From NCBI GenBank assembly GCA_934668875.1, contig CAKUON010000004.1:1-64000 (forward strand): DNA of 64,000 nt, written 5' to 3'. Below the pieces are notes generated by a model, which was not told the DNA's origin, did no database searches, and worked only from the letters and a program-made list of their open reading frames with translations. How positions within the stretch are numbered: the stretch's first letter is position 1; every line of letters begins with the position of its first letter. The translations under genes and the position numbers were made by a program. Shown piece after piece: positions 17,510 to 29,024 of the stretch. This DNA comes from an uncultured Collinsella sp. Its GTDB lineage: Bacteria; Actinomycetota; Coriobacteriia; Coriobacteriales; Coriobacteriaceae.

Positions 17510-19350
17510 TGACCGATCTTGCATCCACTGCAGCCCAATCGCTCGGCTGCGATCCCATGGTCGGCCTGCGTCTGGCGCGTGTCGACGGATTTGAGCCCGC
17601 TGTCGCGCTCGGCCAGGAAGAGCTGCCTGCCTATGTGCGTCGCTTTTCGATGCTCTTTGCCGACGACACTACCATGCGCCGTGGCGGTATCGGCCGCGTG
17701 ACGCGTGCCGTCAACGCCCAGGGCGAGGCCGTGGCGCTCAAGCAGCTCATTTTGCCGACGCGCGATGAGTTTGACGACGACGCTGCTCACGAGACGCTGG
17801 TTGCCAAGTTCAAAGCGGCGTTTCGCGAGGAATACGAATGCCACCGCGCCCTTTCGGGCCTTAAGGGCTTTCCCCGCCTCTACGGATGGGGCGAGGTCGA
17901 TGGTGTGCCTGCGATTGTCATGGAGTGGGTCGAGGGCGAGACGCTCGCCCGTCTGCGCTCACGACTCGCCGTAGACGATGCCGGGCGCTTGTCGCCGCTT
18001 GTGGCGGCGCGCCTGGGCCGCGATCTGTTTGATTTGCTGTGCCGTATGAACCTGGTGGGCGAGGGCTTTGTCCATCGTGACATCTCGCCCGCTAATATTA
18101 TGGTGCGCACGGCGCGCCTGCCGCTCGACCAACAGCTCGCCGAGGGTAGCTTTGACCTGTGTTTGATTGACTTTGGCTCGTCGTTGGCGCTCGAGCCCGC
18201 ATCGGCCGTGGCGGGAGCCGGCGGCAAAGCGTCCTTTACCGAGCGCTATGCCACGCTGCGTCGCGCGACGGTCGCCTACGCTCCGCCCGAGATGCTTACC
18301 GACGATATCGTTGACCTGCGCGTTTTGCGCATGTCGCCGGCAATCGACGTGTATGCGGCGGCGAGCACGGTCTACGAGCTCATTGCCGGCGTCGCGCCGT
18401 ACGAGACGACGCCGAGTGCTTCGGGCACCTCGGGTTCGCGCAAGAAAACGCGTGACATCGCCAGCCCCTATCGCCTTAAGATGGACGCTCCACCCGATTA
18501 TCCCGTCGGCGCCCACGCGCCTGGATGCGACTTGACCCAGCTCCTTCGTCGCGAGCCCGATGTGGCGCTCGCCGCAGCCGAGCAGGCCCAGCAGCTGGGG
18601 CTCGAGCCGGATTCCGAGGAGCTGCGCGATGCGTTGGCGTTTGTCGACGCCCAGCTGTTTGATGTGGTGATGGCCTGCCTGTCCAGCCATCAGCAGGACC
18701 GTCCCGAACCGGCGGCGGTCGAGGCGGCGCTCTCGGCGTTTTGTGACCACTATGCGCAAAATGTCGGTCGCTCGCTTCGCGGCGAGCCGCTCACGCCGTG
18801 TCCCATGGATGCGTCCGGCCGTGCCGTGCGCCGTGTGGCGATGATTGGCACGGCAGTCGTCTGCGGTGTGGTTTGGACTGCGGTCGTGGTGTCGGCTGCA
18901 CTGCTGGCGTCGGGTGCCCGCATGACGCTGAGTTTGGGGCCGCTCGTGTGGTCCGGGCCGCTGCCGGGTATCATTGCCGCACTGGCATTGGCGCTGCCGG
19001 GCGTGGCGGGTGTTGTCGCGGGGGCTCTCGCGCGCGATCGCCGTTCGGGATTCCTGCAGGGCGTGCTGACGCTTTCTGCCTGTGAAGTTCCGGTGCTGGT
19101 CGCGGCGGCGTGTGCCGTGTTTTCCCAGCGCGCCGTGATGAGCGGTCTCGTTGCCGCCCTGATCGCAACCTATGCGCTTACGTGGTTTTTGCTGGCGACT
19201 GGTTTTGCCTTTGAGCTGCCCGCTTTGGCACCGCGACGCACAAAAGGCCAGATGGCAACACCGCTTGCCGGTGGAGCCGCAGCCGCTCGCGCCTTTGGCG
19301 GGCCCGTCGACGCATCGTCCGACTCTATTTCTACGACCAAGGAGGCCTAG
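17506..19350 (+). CDS. Ser/Thr protein kinase with four C-terminal membrane helices
   Basis: The kinase domain holds Lys79 in VALK, HRD at 190-192 followed by ISPANIM, DFG at 222-224 and an APPE motif near 259. The glycine loop is the short form RRGGIGRV. A segment of about 170 residues and then four membrane helices (about 440-585) complete the 614 residues. No PASTA or other known sensor domain is present. The ATG overlaps the previous stop, and the FHA gene starts three bases after this stop, so all three genes form a tight operon. Confidence 0.87.
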   Translation: MMTDLASTAAQSLGCDPMVGLRLARVDGFEPAVALGQEELPAYVRRFSMLFADDTTMRRGGIGRVTRAVNAQGEAVALKQLILPTRDEFDDDAAHETLVAKFKAAFREEYECHRALSGLKGFPRLYGWGEVDGVPAIVMEWVEGETLARLRSRLAVDDAGRLSPLVAARLGRDLFDLLCRMNLVGEGFVHRDISPANIMVRTARLPLDQQLAEGSFDLCLIDFGSSLALEPASAVAGAGGKASFTERYATLRRATVAYAPPEMLTDDIVDLRVLRMSPAIDVYAAASTVYELIAGVAPYETTPSASGTSGSRKKTRDIASPYRLKMDAPPDYPVGAHAPGCDLTQLLRREPDVALAAAEQAQQLGLEPDSEELRDALAFVDAQLFDVVMACLSSHQQDRPEPAAVEAALSAFCDHYAQNVGRSLRGEPLTPCPMDASGRAVRRVAMIGTAVVCGVVWTAVVVSAALLASGARMTLSLGPLVWSGPLPGIIAALALALPGVAGVVAGALARDRRSGFLQGVLTLSACEVPVLVAAACAVFSQRAVMSGLVAALIATYALTWFLLATGFAFELPALAPRRTKGQMATPLAGGAAAARAFGGPVDASSDSISTTKEA

Positions 19351-19353
19351 GTC

Positions 19354-20292
19354 ATGGCATCTCAAGTTGAGCTCACCCCATGCGGGGCCATGTTTGACAT
19401 CTTTAAACGCGCAGCCCACCTGAGCCATATCGAGCTGTGTGGCTTGGTGCTTTCGTCCCGTCCGCTTGCCGACGGCCGCAGCCCTCAGAGTCGAGCCGCC
19501 GATCGCTCCTGGGTCTCGCGCTTTATCGTTCGCGCGCCGGTCGGTACGCTTCAGCAGCGTTTCTTTGCCGATTACGGGACCTCGGCCGCGCGCATTATGT
19601 CGCAGCTGGCCCTGCGCCAGCGCAATCCCATGGACTCCACGGCTGTGATCAATATGGTGTGCGGCTCTGCTGGTGAGCCCATGGTGCGCGCCCTCGAGGA
19701 ATGTCACCAGGATACGAATCTCTATCGCAACGCGCTCGATCGTCTGTCCCAGGCGGGAGAGCTTATGCCTGCCGAGCGCGCCGAAGCCGTGCTGGTGCTG
19801 TTTGTCGCTGTGGGCTGCTCGGCAGATGTCCGGTCCTCGGTGACCTATGCCATCGACTATGCGCACGCGACCTGTGGCGGAGGCACGTCCACGCCGCGTT
19901 CGCTTGGCATGTCGACGACCGCGGGCGAACGCGAGCCCGCGCCGGCGCATCCGTTGGGCCTGCTGCGTGTGCAAAACGGCTTTGTGGTGAGTGCCCCGCG
20001 CTGGATTCAGCCGAGTGAGGAAGGCGTCGAGATCGGCGCGCTGGCAACGGGGGAGGGCGATATCACCGACGTCGGTGATGACGTCTCGGCTCGCCATGCC
20101 CACATCTGGTGCGATGCTCAAAATACCTGGCACGTCGAGGACCTGTCGTCTACCAACGGGACCGTGGTGGTAAACGGGGTCACGAGCGTCTGCATCCAGG
20201 TCGAGCCCGGCCGCTCCGCCCAGCTCAATCCCGGTGACGAGCTCAAGCTCGGCGGCTCCACCACCTACGCCATCCTCTTCGGCGCTCTCTAG
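19354..20292 (+). CDS. FHA-domain protein of the second kinase module
   Basis: This is a 312-residue protein. The C-terminal FHA domain covers about residues 215-305, with SARHAHIW and LSSTNGT, which bind phosphothreonine. The N-terminal 180 residues form an unrecognised, mostly helical domain with no membrane segment. Its place three bases after the kinase suggests that it reads that kinase's phosphorylation. The glycine-arginine-serine start of the FHA motif is degenerate (IGALATGEGD). Confidence 0.85.
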   Translation: MASQVELTPCGAMFDIFKRAAHLSHIELCGLVLSSRPLADGRSPQSRAADRSWVSRFIVRAPVGTLQQRFFADYGTSAARIMSQLALRQRNPMDSTAVINMVCGSAGEPMVRALEECHQDTNLYRNALDRLSQAGELMPAERAEAVLVLFVAVGCSADVRSSVTYAIDYAHATCGGGTSTPRSLGMSTTAGEREPAPAHPLGLLRVQNGFVVSAPRWIQPSEEGVEIGALATGEGDITDVGDDVSARHAHIWCDAQNTWHVEDLSSTNGTVVVNGVTSVCIQVEPGRSAQLNPGDELKLGGSTTYAILFGAL

Positions 20293-20305
20293 CCAACCCT
20301 CAATA

Positions 20306-20372
20306 AGTTGCGGTGAAATACGGACTGTTTAAGGCTCTGAGCAGCAAAAACAGTCCCTATTTCACCGCAACT
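20306..20372. repeat. 25 bp inverted repeat (GGGAC family)
   Basis: Arms 20306-20330 and 20348-20372 match over 25 bases with one mismatch and enclose a 17-base loop. It begins 14 bases after the FHA gene stop and could end that operon. The right arm, read on the minus strand, contains AATAGGGACTG, like the GGGAC repeats at 26061, 54590, 56959 and 63042. Confidence 0.8.
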
Positions 20373-20484
20373 GCCGTATGGTTCCCGGGGGATATTCTGG
20401 TCGGCACTGAGCGTTCGATAGTCACCCAAGGTAAACCTTTACCGCCCACCTATATTTGTCGAAATTACACTTGACGGCGGGGTA

Positions 20485-20770
20485 CAATAAACCCGCATGC
20501 GGATTTCCGTTGCGGGCGCTTCCCTTCGCCGGGGCGTGCCCGGGAGCATCCGGCATGCGGCCTTTGCGGCGCTCGGTCATGTGCAAGACGGGTAGCTGGG
20601 CCTGTGGAGCGCGTGCAGCCGCCCCTCGCCTCGGCATGCCTTCTCTCCACGCCATGTGCCTGCTGCTGAGTCTGCCTGCCAGATGATTGGAAGCAACAAC
20701 GAAAATCCCATCACGCCAACATCCCGGCGATCGCCGGGGCCTGTATACCTATATGAGAGGAGAGGGGTAT
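20485..20770 (+). other. long GC-rich leader of the PFOR gene
   Basis: A TACAAT -10-like box at 20485-20490 lies about 280 bases upstream of the PFOR start. The stretch between them has no convincing gene. It holds repeats of GCATGCGG and several GC-rich stretches that could fold, and ends with AGGAGAGGGG before the start. I cannot match it to a known riboswitch. The bases 20373-20484 hold only a short GGTAAA/TTTACC inverted repeat. Confidence 0.35.
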
Positions 20771-24310
<3,540 letters not shown>

Positions 24311-24320
24311 GTCTCTCACC

Positions 24321-24445
24321 GCAGGATCTGAGGGCTAACCTTCGCGGACGTCCTCGGACATGAAAGAACCCCCGCTGCGCACTACGTGCGGCGGGGGTTC
24401 TTTCGTCCTGCGGAGTGTCCGCGAAGGTTAGCCCTCAGATCCTGC
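24321..24445. repeat. 29 bp perfect inverted repeat around the PFOR terminator
   Basis: Arms 24321-24349 and 24417-24445 are perfectly complementary over 29 bases. They enclose a separate terminator hairpin, so the whole folds as nested stems. The element starts 10 bases after the PFOR stop. It is far longer than an ordinary terminator needs. Confidence 0.85.
24362..24404 (+). terminator. terminator of the PFOR gene
   Basis: A perfect 14 bp stem (24362-24375 with 24391-24404) has GCAC/GTGC pairs in its loop. The stem is GC-rich with AAAG/CTTT ends, so it can work on both strands. Confidence 0.75.
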
Positions 24446-24990
24446 TACGACTACGTCCTCGGATTGTGTGGGCGGATGAAGGACGTGGTTGGTGGGGATA
24501 CGTGTCCCGGTCGCTGTTTCGCGGCTTTGCCGCGAAACCTCGCGCCTCTTTGGGCGTGGAGGGGGACTTGGTCGTTGCTGCCTTCTGTCCCTTTGCCGCG
24601 AAACGCGCGGCGAGGACTTCTTGGCTATTCCTTTTGATGGATGAAAAGCCGCTTGTTTTTGCAGGGGTGCATACTCGTCTTATAAGTGCATAGAATCTCG
24701 TATAGTGCGAGTAAGATATTACGCTGTCCGTTTTGTGTTTAGCAAAGATATAGTTTGCATAATCCGGTCTAATCCCTGCTCTATTAAAATAAAGTTGCAC
24801 GTAAATGGCGTAGATATGCTTGAGCTGGGGTTCTGTACGCTGAGCGGATAAAAACGACCGTTCACCGTTCCGTTATTTTCAAAATGAATAAAATGAGCGA
24901 TAAAGAGAATATAAACCTTAATAAACTCGCGTATCGCACGGACGCGGGTTATTAATGGGTTGTAGGCCTTTTACAGAAAGGATTCCAGCA
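24446..24990 (+). promoter_or_regulatory. long AT-rich upstream region of arcC
   Basis: There is no convincing gene in these 545 bases. 24516-24538 is a perfect 10 bp hairpin, and its second half (tttgccgcgaaac) recurs at 24593-24605. From about 24650 the sequence turns AT-rich, with a TTGCATAAT motif at 24755-24763 and runs such as aaaatgaataaaatgag near 24880. The AT-rich part is the likely arcC promoter and operator region. A minus-strand frame at 24435-24800 looks low-complexity and is not called. Confidence 0.4.
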
Positions 24991-25953
24991 ATGTCTAAGC
25001 CTCTTGGCAAGCCCGATCGTATTGTCGTCGCCCTTGGCGGCAACGCCCTCGGCAACAACCCCGTTGAGCAGATCGAGGCCGTGAGCAACACCGCTCACGC
25101 TCTTCTCGGCCTGATCGAGCAGGGCAACGAGATCATCATCACCCACGGCAATGGCCCGCAGGTCGGCATGATCCAGAACGCCTTCGCCGCCGCCCACGAC
25201 GCCATCGGCACCCCCGAGATGCCGCTGCCCGAGTGCGGCGCCATGTCTCAGGGCTACATCGGCTATCACCTGCAGCAGGGCATTGGCCGCGAGATGCACA
25301 AGCGCTACAAGCGTTGGCACGCCGCCACCGTCGTCACCCAGATCGAGTGCGACCCCGACGACCCCGCGTTCAAGAACCCGACCAAGCCGATCGGCCCCTT
25401 CTACACCGAGGAGCAGGCCAAGGAGTTCATGGCCGAGGATCCCTCCAAGGTCTTCGTCGAGGATTCCGGCCGCGGCTGGCGTCGCGTCGTCGCTTCCCCC
25501 GATCCCAAGAAGATCGTCGAGGCCGACTCCATCCTCAATCTGCTCGACAACGAGTTCATCGTCATCGCCTGCGGTGGCGGCGGCATCCCCGTCGTCCGCG
25601 ACTACGAGAACAAGGGTTGCTACAAGGGCGTTCCCGCCGTCATCGACAAGGACCTGGGCGGCGAGCTGCTGGCCGAGGACTGCGATGCCGACGTCCTGTT
25701 CCTGCTGACCGCCGTTGAGCATGTCGCCATCAACTTCGGCAAGCCCAACCAGGAGGAGCTCGAGGACATCACCGCCGACGAGGCCGAGCGCCTGGCCGAC
25801 GAGGGCCAGTTCGGCAAGGGTTCCATGGAGCCCAAGGTCCGCGCTGCTATCAAGTTCGCCCGTTCCCGCAAGGGCCGCACCTGCATCATCGGCGCTCTGG
25901 ACAAGGCCGCCGAGACCATGGCCGGCCTCTCCGGTACCCGCATCCACGAGTAG
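24991..25953 (+). CDS. arcC: carbamate kinase
   Basis: It makes ATP from carbamoyl phosphate and ADP, releasing carbamate. The 320-residue protein has the family motifs ALGGNALG, THGNGPQVG, a GGGGIPVV loop, DKDLGGELLAEDCDAD with the catalytic Lys-Asp region, and GSMEPKVRAA. I start at MSKPLGK after AAAGGA. No ornithine carbamoyltransferase or arginine deiminase gene is adjacent, so the source of carbamoyl phosphate is not shown. The next genes on this strand are a permease and an amidohydrolase. Confidence 0.96.
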   Translation: MSKPLGKPDRIVVALGGNALGNNPVEQIEAVSNTAHALLGLIEQGNEIIITHGNGPQVGMIQNAFAAAHDAIGTPEMPLPECGAMSQGYIGYHLQQGIGREMHKRYKRWHAATVVTQIECDPDDPAFKNPTKPIGPFYTEEQAKEFMAEDPSKVFVEDSGRGWRRVVASPDPKKIVEADSILNLLDNEFIVIACGGGGIPVVRDYENKGCYKGVPAVIDKDLGGELLAEDCDADVLFLLTAVEHVAINFGKPNQEELEDITADEAERLADEGQFGKGSMEPKVRAAIKFARSRKGRTCIIGALDKAAETMAGLSGTRIHE

Positions 25954-25975
25954 TTTCTACTCTGTTGCCTCTCTC

Positions 25976-26051
25976 GTGGGCGCTAGGCAAAGCGCCCACA
26001 AACTAGCCTCTCTTCATGAGCCCCGCAGTCCGCTCCGACTGCGGGGCTTTT
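25976..26051 (+). terminator. tandem terminators of arcC
   Basis: Two perfect hairpins follow the arcC stop: a 9 bp stem (25976-25984 with 25991-25999) and an 11 bp stem (26020-26030 with 26037-26047) followed by tttt. The second is a typical intrinsic terminator. Confidence 0.85.
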
Positions 26052-26060
26052 GCTATTCAC

Positions 26061-26091
26061 CTAGTCATTGGGGACGTTCTTAAACGACTAG
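26061..26091. repeat. GGGGACGTTC repeat ending in the peptidase stop codon
   Basis: CTAGTC at 26061 and GACTAG at 26086 flank a TTGGGGACGTTC core. The right arm includes the stop codon of the minus-strand peptidase gene (26088-26090). The core matches the tandem repeats at 56959. Confidence 0.6.
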
Positions 26092-27089
26092 TAGTAGGCC
26101 CACATGGCTTCGATTTCGTTGAGGACTTCTATGACGCCCCAGCGGCGGGCGCTGCGGCTGGCCGAGTTGGGGTCGTAGACGCCAATCTGGTTGGCGTCGT
26201 CGATACCGTAGAGCACGATGTAGTGACCCACGTTGGTAAAGGTGCCGGGGCGCACTGCGGCGATGATGGGCGCACCCGAGCGAAGTGCCTGGGTCATCGA
26301 GTCGCGATCGTTATAGAGCTGTGTCCCGTTGAGTCCCAGCTGCCACGCGCCTCCTGTCATAAACGACCACTCGGTGGCACCGGTGGGGGCGTAATTGCCG
26401 GCTTCGGCCAGTGCGCATATATCGACCGGCGTCTTATCGGTGTGGCCGGTCTTAAATATGTAGACCATGGTAAGGCAGGTGGGGCCGCAGGCATTTTCGC
26501 GAATGGTGCCGCCGGCGTAGGGGAGCTCCGACCATGCGGGATCGATCTGGTAGATATGAGGCATGGTGTCGGCCTGCCATTGCGACCGCGGGGTCGAGAA
26601 CGCAAACGAATAGCCGGGAGTGACCGGGGCCTTGAGCAGCTTATCCTCGGCGGTCGGTTCAAGACCGGCTGAGCCGTGAGAGATGCAGGATCCCAAGAAC
26701 AAAAAGACCAGGCAGGCGGCAATGGAACAAAGCGCAAGGCGAAGGCGGCGGACGGGCAGTCCATGGCTATTGGCATGTGGCGCGGGATGAGAGCCCGAGC
26801 TGCCGCGGCCGCGTTGGGGTTGCGAAAAGGAGCGCTTAACGTAGTAGTCGGTCTTACGGCGATCATGGCGGCGTGGCTGCGATGCGTCGGTCTGGCGTTG
26901 GCGCGTGCTCGTGCTCGCGCGGTTTGACTGCTGCGCGGTGCGGCTTTGTTGCCGCGAAGAAGCCCCAAGCTGCTCTTGGGGGCGCTGCGGGCTGTCGTTG
27001 TCGGAGGTGCTTCTGGGCGTTGGCGTGGTACGGCCGGCAAGGCGCACGCTTTGTGGCCGCTGGTCGCCATCGTTGTATCCGTATGCCAT
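26088..27089 (-). CDS. membrane-anchored C39-like cysteine peptidase
   Basis: About 110 basic, Gln/Arg/Ser-rich residues come first, then one hydrophobic helix ending in FLFLGSC. The C-terminal domain of about 190 residues resembles peptidase family C39: the catalytic Cys in NACGPTCLTM, His in VGHYIVLYG and Asp in YDPNS. The FLGSC motif resembles a lipobox, but the long cytoplasmic N-terminus argues against a normal lipoprotein. I start at the ATG eight bases after AAGG; a GTG nine bases upstream overlaps that site. The substrate is unknown. Confidence 0.8.
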   Translation of the reverse strand: MAYGYNDGDQRPQSVRLAGRTTPTPRSTSDNDSPQRPQEQLGASSRQQSRTAQQSNRASTSTRQRQTDASQPRRHDRRKTDYYVKRSFSQPQRGRGSSGSHPAPHANSHGLPVRRLRLALCSIAACLVFLFLGSCISHGSAGLEPTAEDKLLKAPVTPGYSFAFSTPRSQWQADTMPHIYQIDPAWSELPYAGGTIRENACGPTCLTMVYIFKTGHTDKTPVDICALAEAGNYAPTGATEWSFMTGGAWQLGLNGTQLYNDRDSMTQALRSGAPIIAAVRPGTFTNVGHYIVLYGIDDANQIGVYDPNSASRSARRWGVIEVLNEIEAMWAYY

Positions 27090-27441
27090 TCGAATCACCT
27101 TGCCTCATGTGTAACTTGTCTATCCTACATAAAAAGATGCACGACACATGGGCATGTGCGCCAAAAGCCTGACAAATGGTATGAACGTTGCCGCGCCGCG
27201 CGTCGGCTGCTGTGGCGGCGTCGGTTCAAAGACAGGCAAATGGGCATCCAAGACAAATGGTCTCCCCAGCCGTTCGTCCCAAAAACGGCGCCGTTCGTTA
27301 CGCGGTTCTGCCTTCGGTCGAGCTATAGGCGGTGCCGCGGCTCCAAGGCCGTATTGTAAAGCCACGAACTAAAAGCGCGCGGTCAGACAAGCCGCGCAGG
27401 GGTGACGCCAAGGGGCGTCAAGCAAGGAAAGGAGGGGAATA
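27090..27441. other. divergent spacer without a gene
   Basis: 352 bases separate the peptidase and permease genes. Frames on both strands here have no ribosome site or recognisable product. GACGCC and GGCGTC form a small hairpin near 27403-27418 just before the permease ribosome site. A TATTGT -10-like box lies near 27352. I see nothing else. Confidence 0.3.
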
Positions 27442-28893
27442 ATGGCGGACAAGAACGCGGAAGTTGCAGTCGAGGATAACGGCGGTATGAAGAAAACGCT
27501 CTCGCTCTGGAACTTCTTCACCATCGGCTTTGGTGCCATCATCGGCACCGGCTGGGTTCTGCAGGTCGGCGACTGGATGGTCGTGGGCGGCGGCCCCGTT
27601 CCCGCTATGATCGCATTCCTCTTGGGTGCAATCTTCCTCGTGCCCGTCGGAGCTGTTTTCGGTGAGCTCACGGCTGCCATCCCCATCTCGGGCGGCATCG
27701 TCGAGTACGTCGACCGTAGCTTTGGCCGTACGCTGAGCTACATCACCGGATGGCTCCTGGCTCTGGGCAACGGCATCCTGTGCCCGTGGGAGGCCATCGC
27801 CATCTCGACCCTCGTGTCCGAGATGTTCGGCAGCCTGCCCGGTCTTGAGTGGCTGCGCGCCGTCAAGCTCTACACCATCCTGGGCGCCGACGTTTACCTG
27901 TTCCCGACGCTGATCGCGCTCGGCTTTGCAGTCTACGTCATCTTCCTCAACTTCCGCGGTGCCAGCTCGGCCGCCAAGCTCCAGGCCTTTCTGACCAAGG
28001 CTCTGCTCTGCGGCATGCTGCTCGCCATGGGCGTCTCACTGTTCACCGGCTCGCCGGACAATGCCATGCCCGTGTTCTCCCAGGTTACCGGCGCTGGCGG
28101 CGGCAAGGCCGCTACCGAGAGCACCAGCCTGTTCGCCGGCATCGTGTCGGTCCTGGTTCTGACCCCGTTCTTCTACGCCGGCTTCGATACCATTCCCCAG
28201 CAGGCTGAGGAGGCGGCCGAGGGCCTCAACTGGAACAAGTTCGGCAAGATCATCTCCCTGGCCCTGCTGGCCGCCGGCGGCTTCTATATGGTCTGCATCT
28301 ACTCGTTCGGCACCATTCTCGACTGGCACGAGTTCGTTAAGAGCCCGGTTCCCGCGCTCGCCTGCCTCAAGGGCATCAACATGCTCCTGTACCTGGCCAT
28401 GCTCGTCATCGCCACGCTTGGACCCATGGGCCCGATGAACTCCTTCTACGGCGCCACGAGCCGCATCATGCTCGCCATGGGTCGCAAGGGCCAGTTGCCC
28501 GAGAAGTTCGCCGAGGTCGATCCCAACTCTGGCGCTCCCAAGCTCGCCTGCGTCGTCCTGGGCGTCATCACCGTCGTCGGTCCGTTCCTGGGTAAGAACA
28601 TGCTCATCCCTCTGACCAACGTGTCGGCTCTCGCCTTCATCTTCTCCTGCGGTATGGTCGCCCTCGCTTGTCTGCGCATGCGCTTCACCGAGCCCGACCT
28701 GCCTCGTCCCTACGAGGTGCCCGGCGGCAAGTTTGGCATCGGCCTCGCTATCGCTGCCTGCGCCATCATCATCGGCCTGCTCGTGATTCCGTTCTCTCCC
28801 GCCTCTCTCAACATGGTGGAATGGAGCATCGTGATCGGCTGGCTGGCCGTCGGCCTGGCTCTCATGGCCTTCACCAATTCCCGCAAAAAGTAA
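27442..28893 (+). CDS. APC-family amino acid permease
   Basis: This 483-residue membrane protein has about 12 hydrophobic helices. The APC signature near the start is IGFGAIIGTGWVLQVGDW, followed by GGGPVPAMIAF. It should import an amino acid or related compound with protons or by exchange. AAGGAGGGG lies before the ATG. The amidohydrolase begins about 130 bases downstream on the same strand, so the permease may bring in its substrate. Confidence 0.92.
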   Translation: MADKNAEVAVEDNGGMKKTLSLWNFFTIGFGAIIGTGWVLQVGDWMVVGGGPVPAMIAFLLGAIFLVPVGAVFGELTAAIPISGGIVEYVDRSFGRTLSYITGWLLALGNGILCPWEAIAISTLVSEMFGSLPGLEWLRAVKLYTILGADVYLFPTLIALGFAVYVIFLNFRGASSAAKLQAFLTKALLCGMLLAMGVSLFTGSPDNAMPVFSQVTGAGGGKAATESTSLFAGIVSVLVLTPFFYAGFDTIPQQAEEAAEGLNWNKFGKIISLALLAAGGFYMVCIYSFGTILDWHEFVKSPVPALACLKGINMLLYLAMLVIATLGPMGPMNSFYGATSRIMLAMGRKGQLPEKFAEVDPNSGAPKLACVVLGVITVVGPFLGKNMLIPLTNVSALAFIFSCGMVALACLRMRFTEPDLPRPYEVPGGKFGIGLAIAACAIIIGLLVIPFSPASLNMVEWSIVIGWLAVGLALMAFTNSRKK

Positions 28894-28913
28894 CGCCGAG
28901 CCGGGGCGGATCA

Positions 28914-28942
28914 GGTGTGCGGGCCCCTCTCTTCCGCGCACC
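28914..28942 (+). terminator. hairpin after the permease
   Basis: A 9 bp stem (28914-28922 with 28934-28942, one T-G pair) lies 20 bases after the permease stop. No T run follows, so it may be a processing site or a weak terminator. Confidence 0.4.
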
Positions 28943-29024
28943 GAACCCGGCGCCACTTGGGTAGCTTTGTGAGGCCTTAACCCAACACGGCCTCGCCCAC
29001 TATATGGATCCATAAGGAGGAACC

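Noticed and set aside
17959..20133. 724-residue antisense frame over the second kinase module
   Set aside because: It overlaps two well-supported genes, has Arg/His-rich sequence and no domain.
24435..24800. 121-residue minus-strand frame in the arcC upstream region
   Set aside because: There is no ribosome site, it crosses the hairpin repeats, and its Lys/Pro/Ser-rich sequence matches no family. It may be translated repeat DNA.
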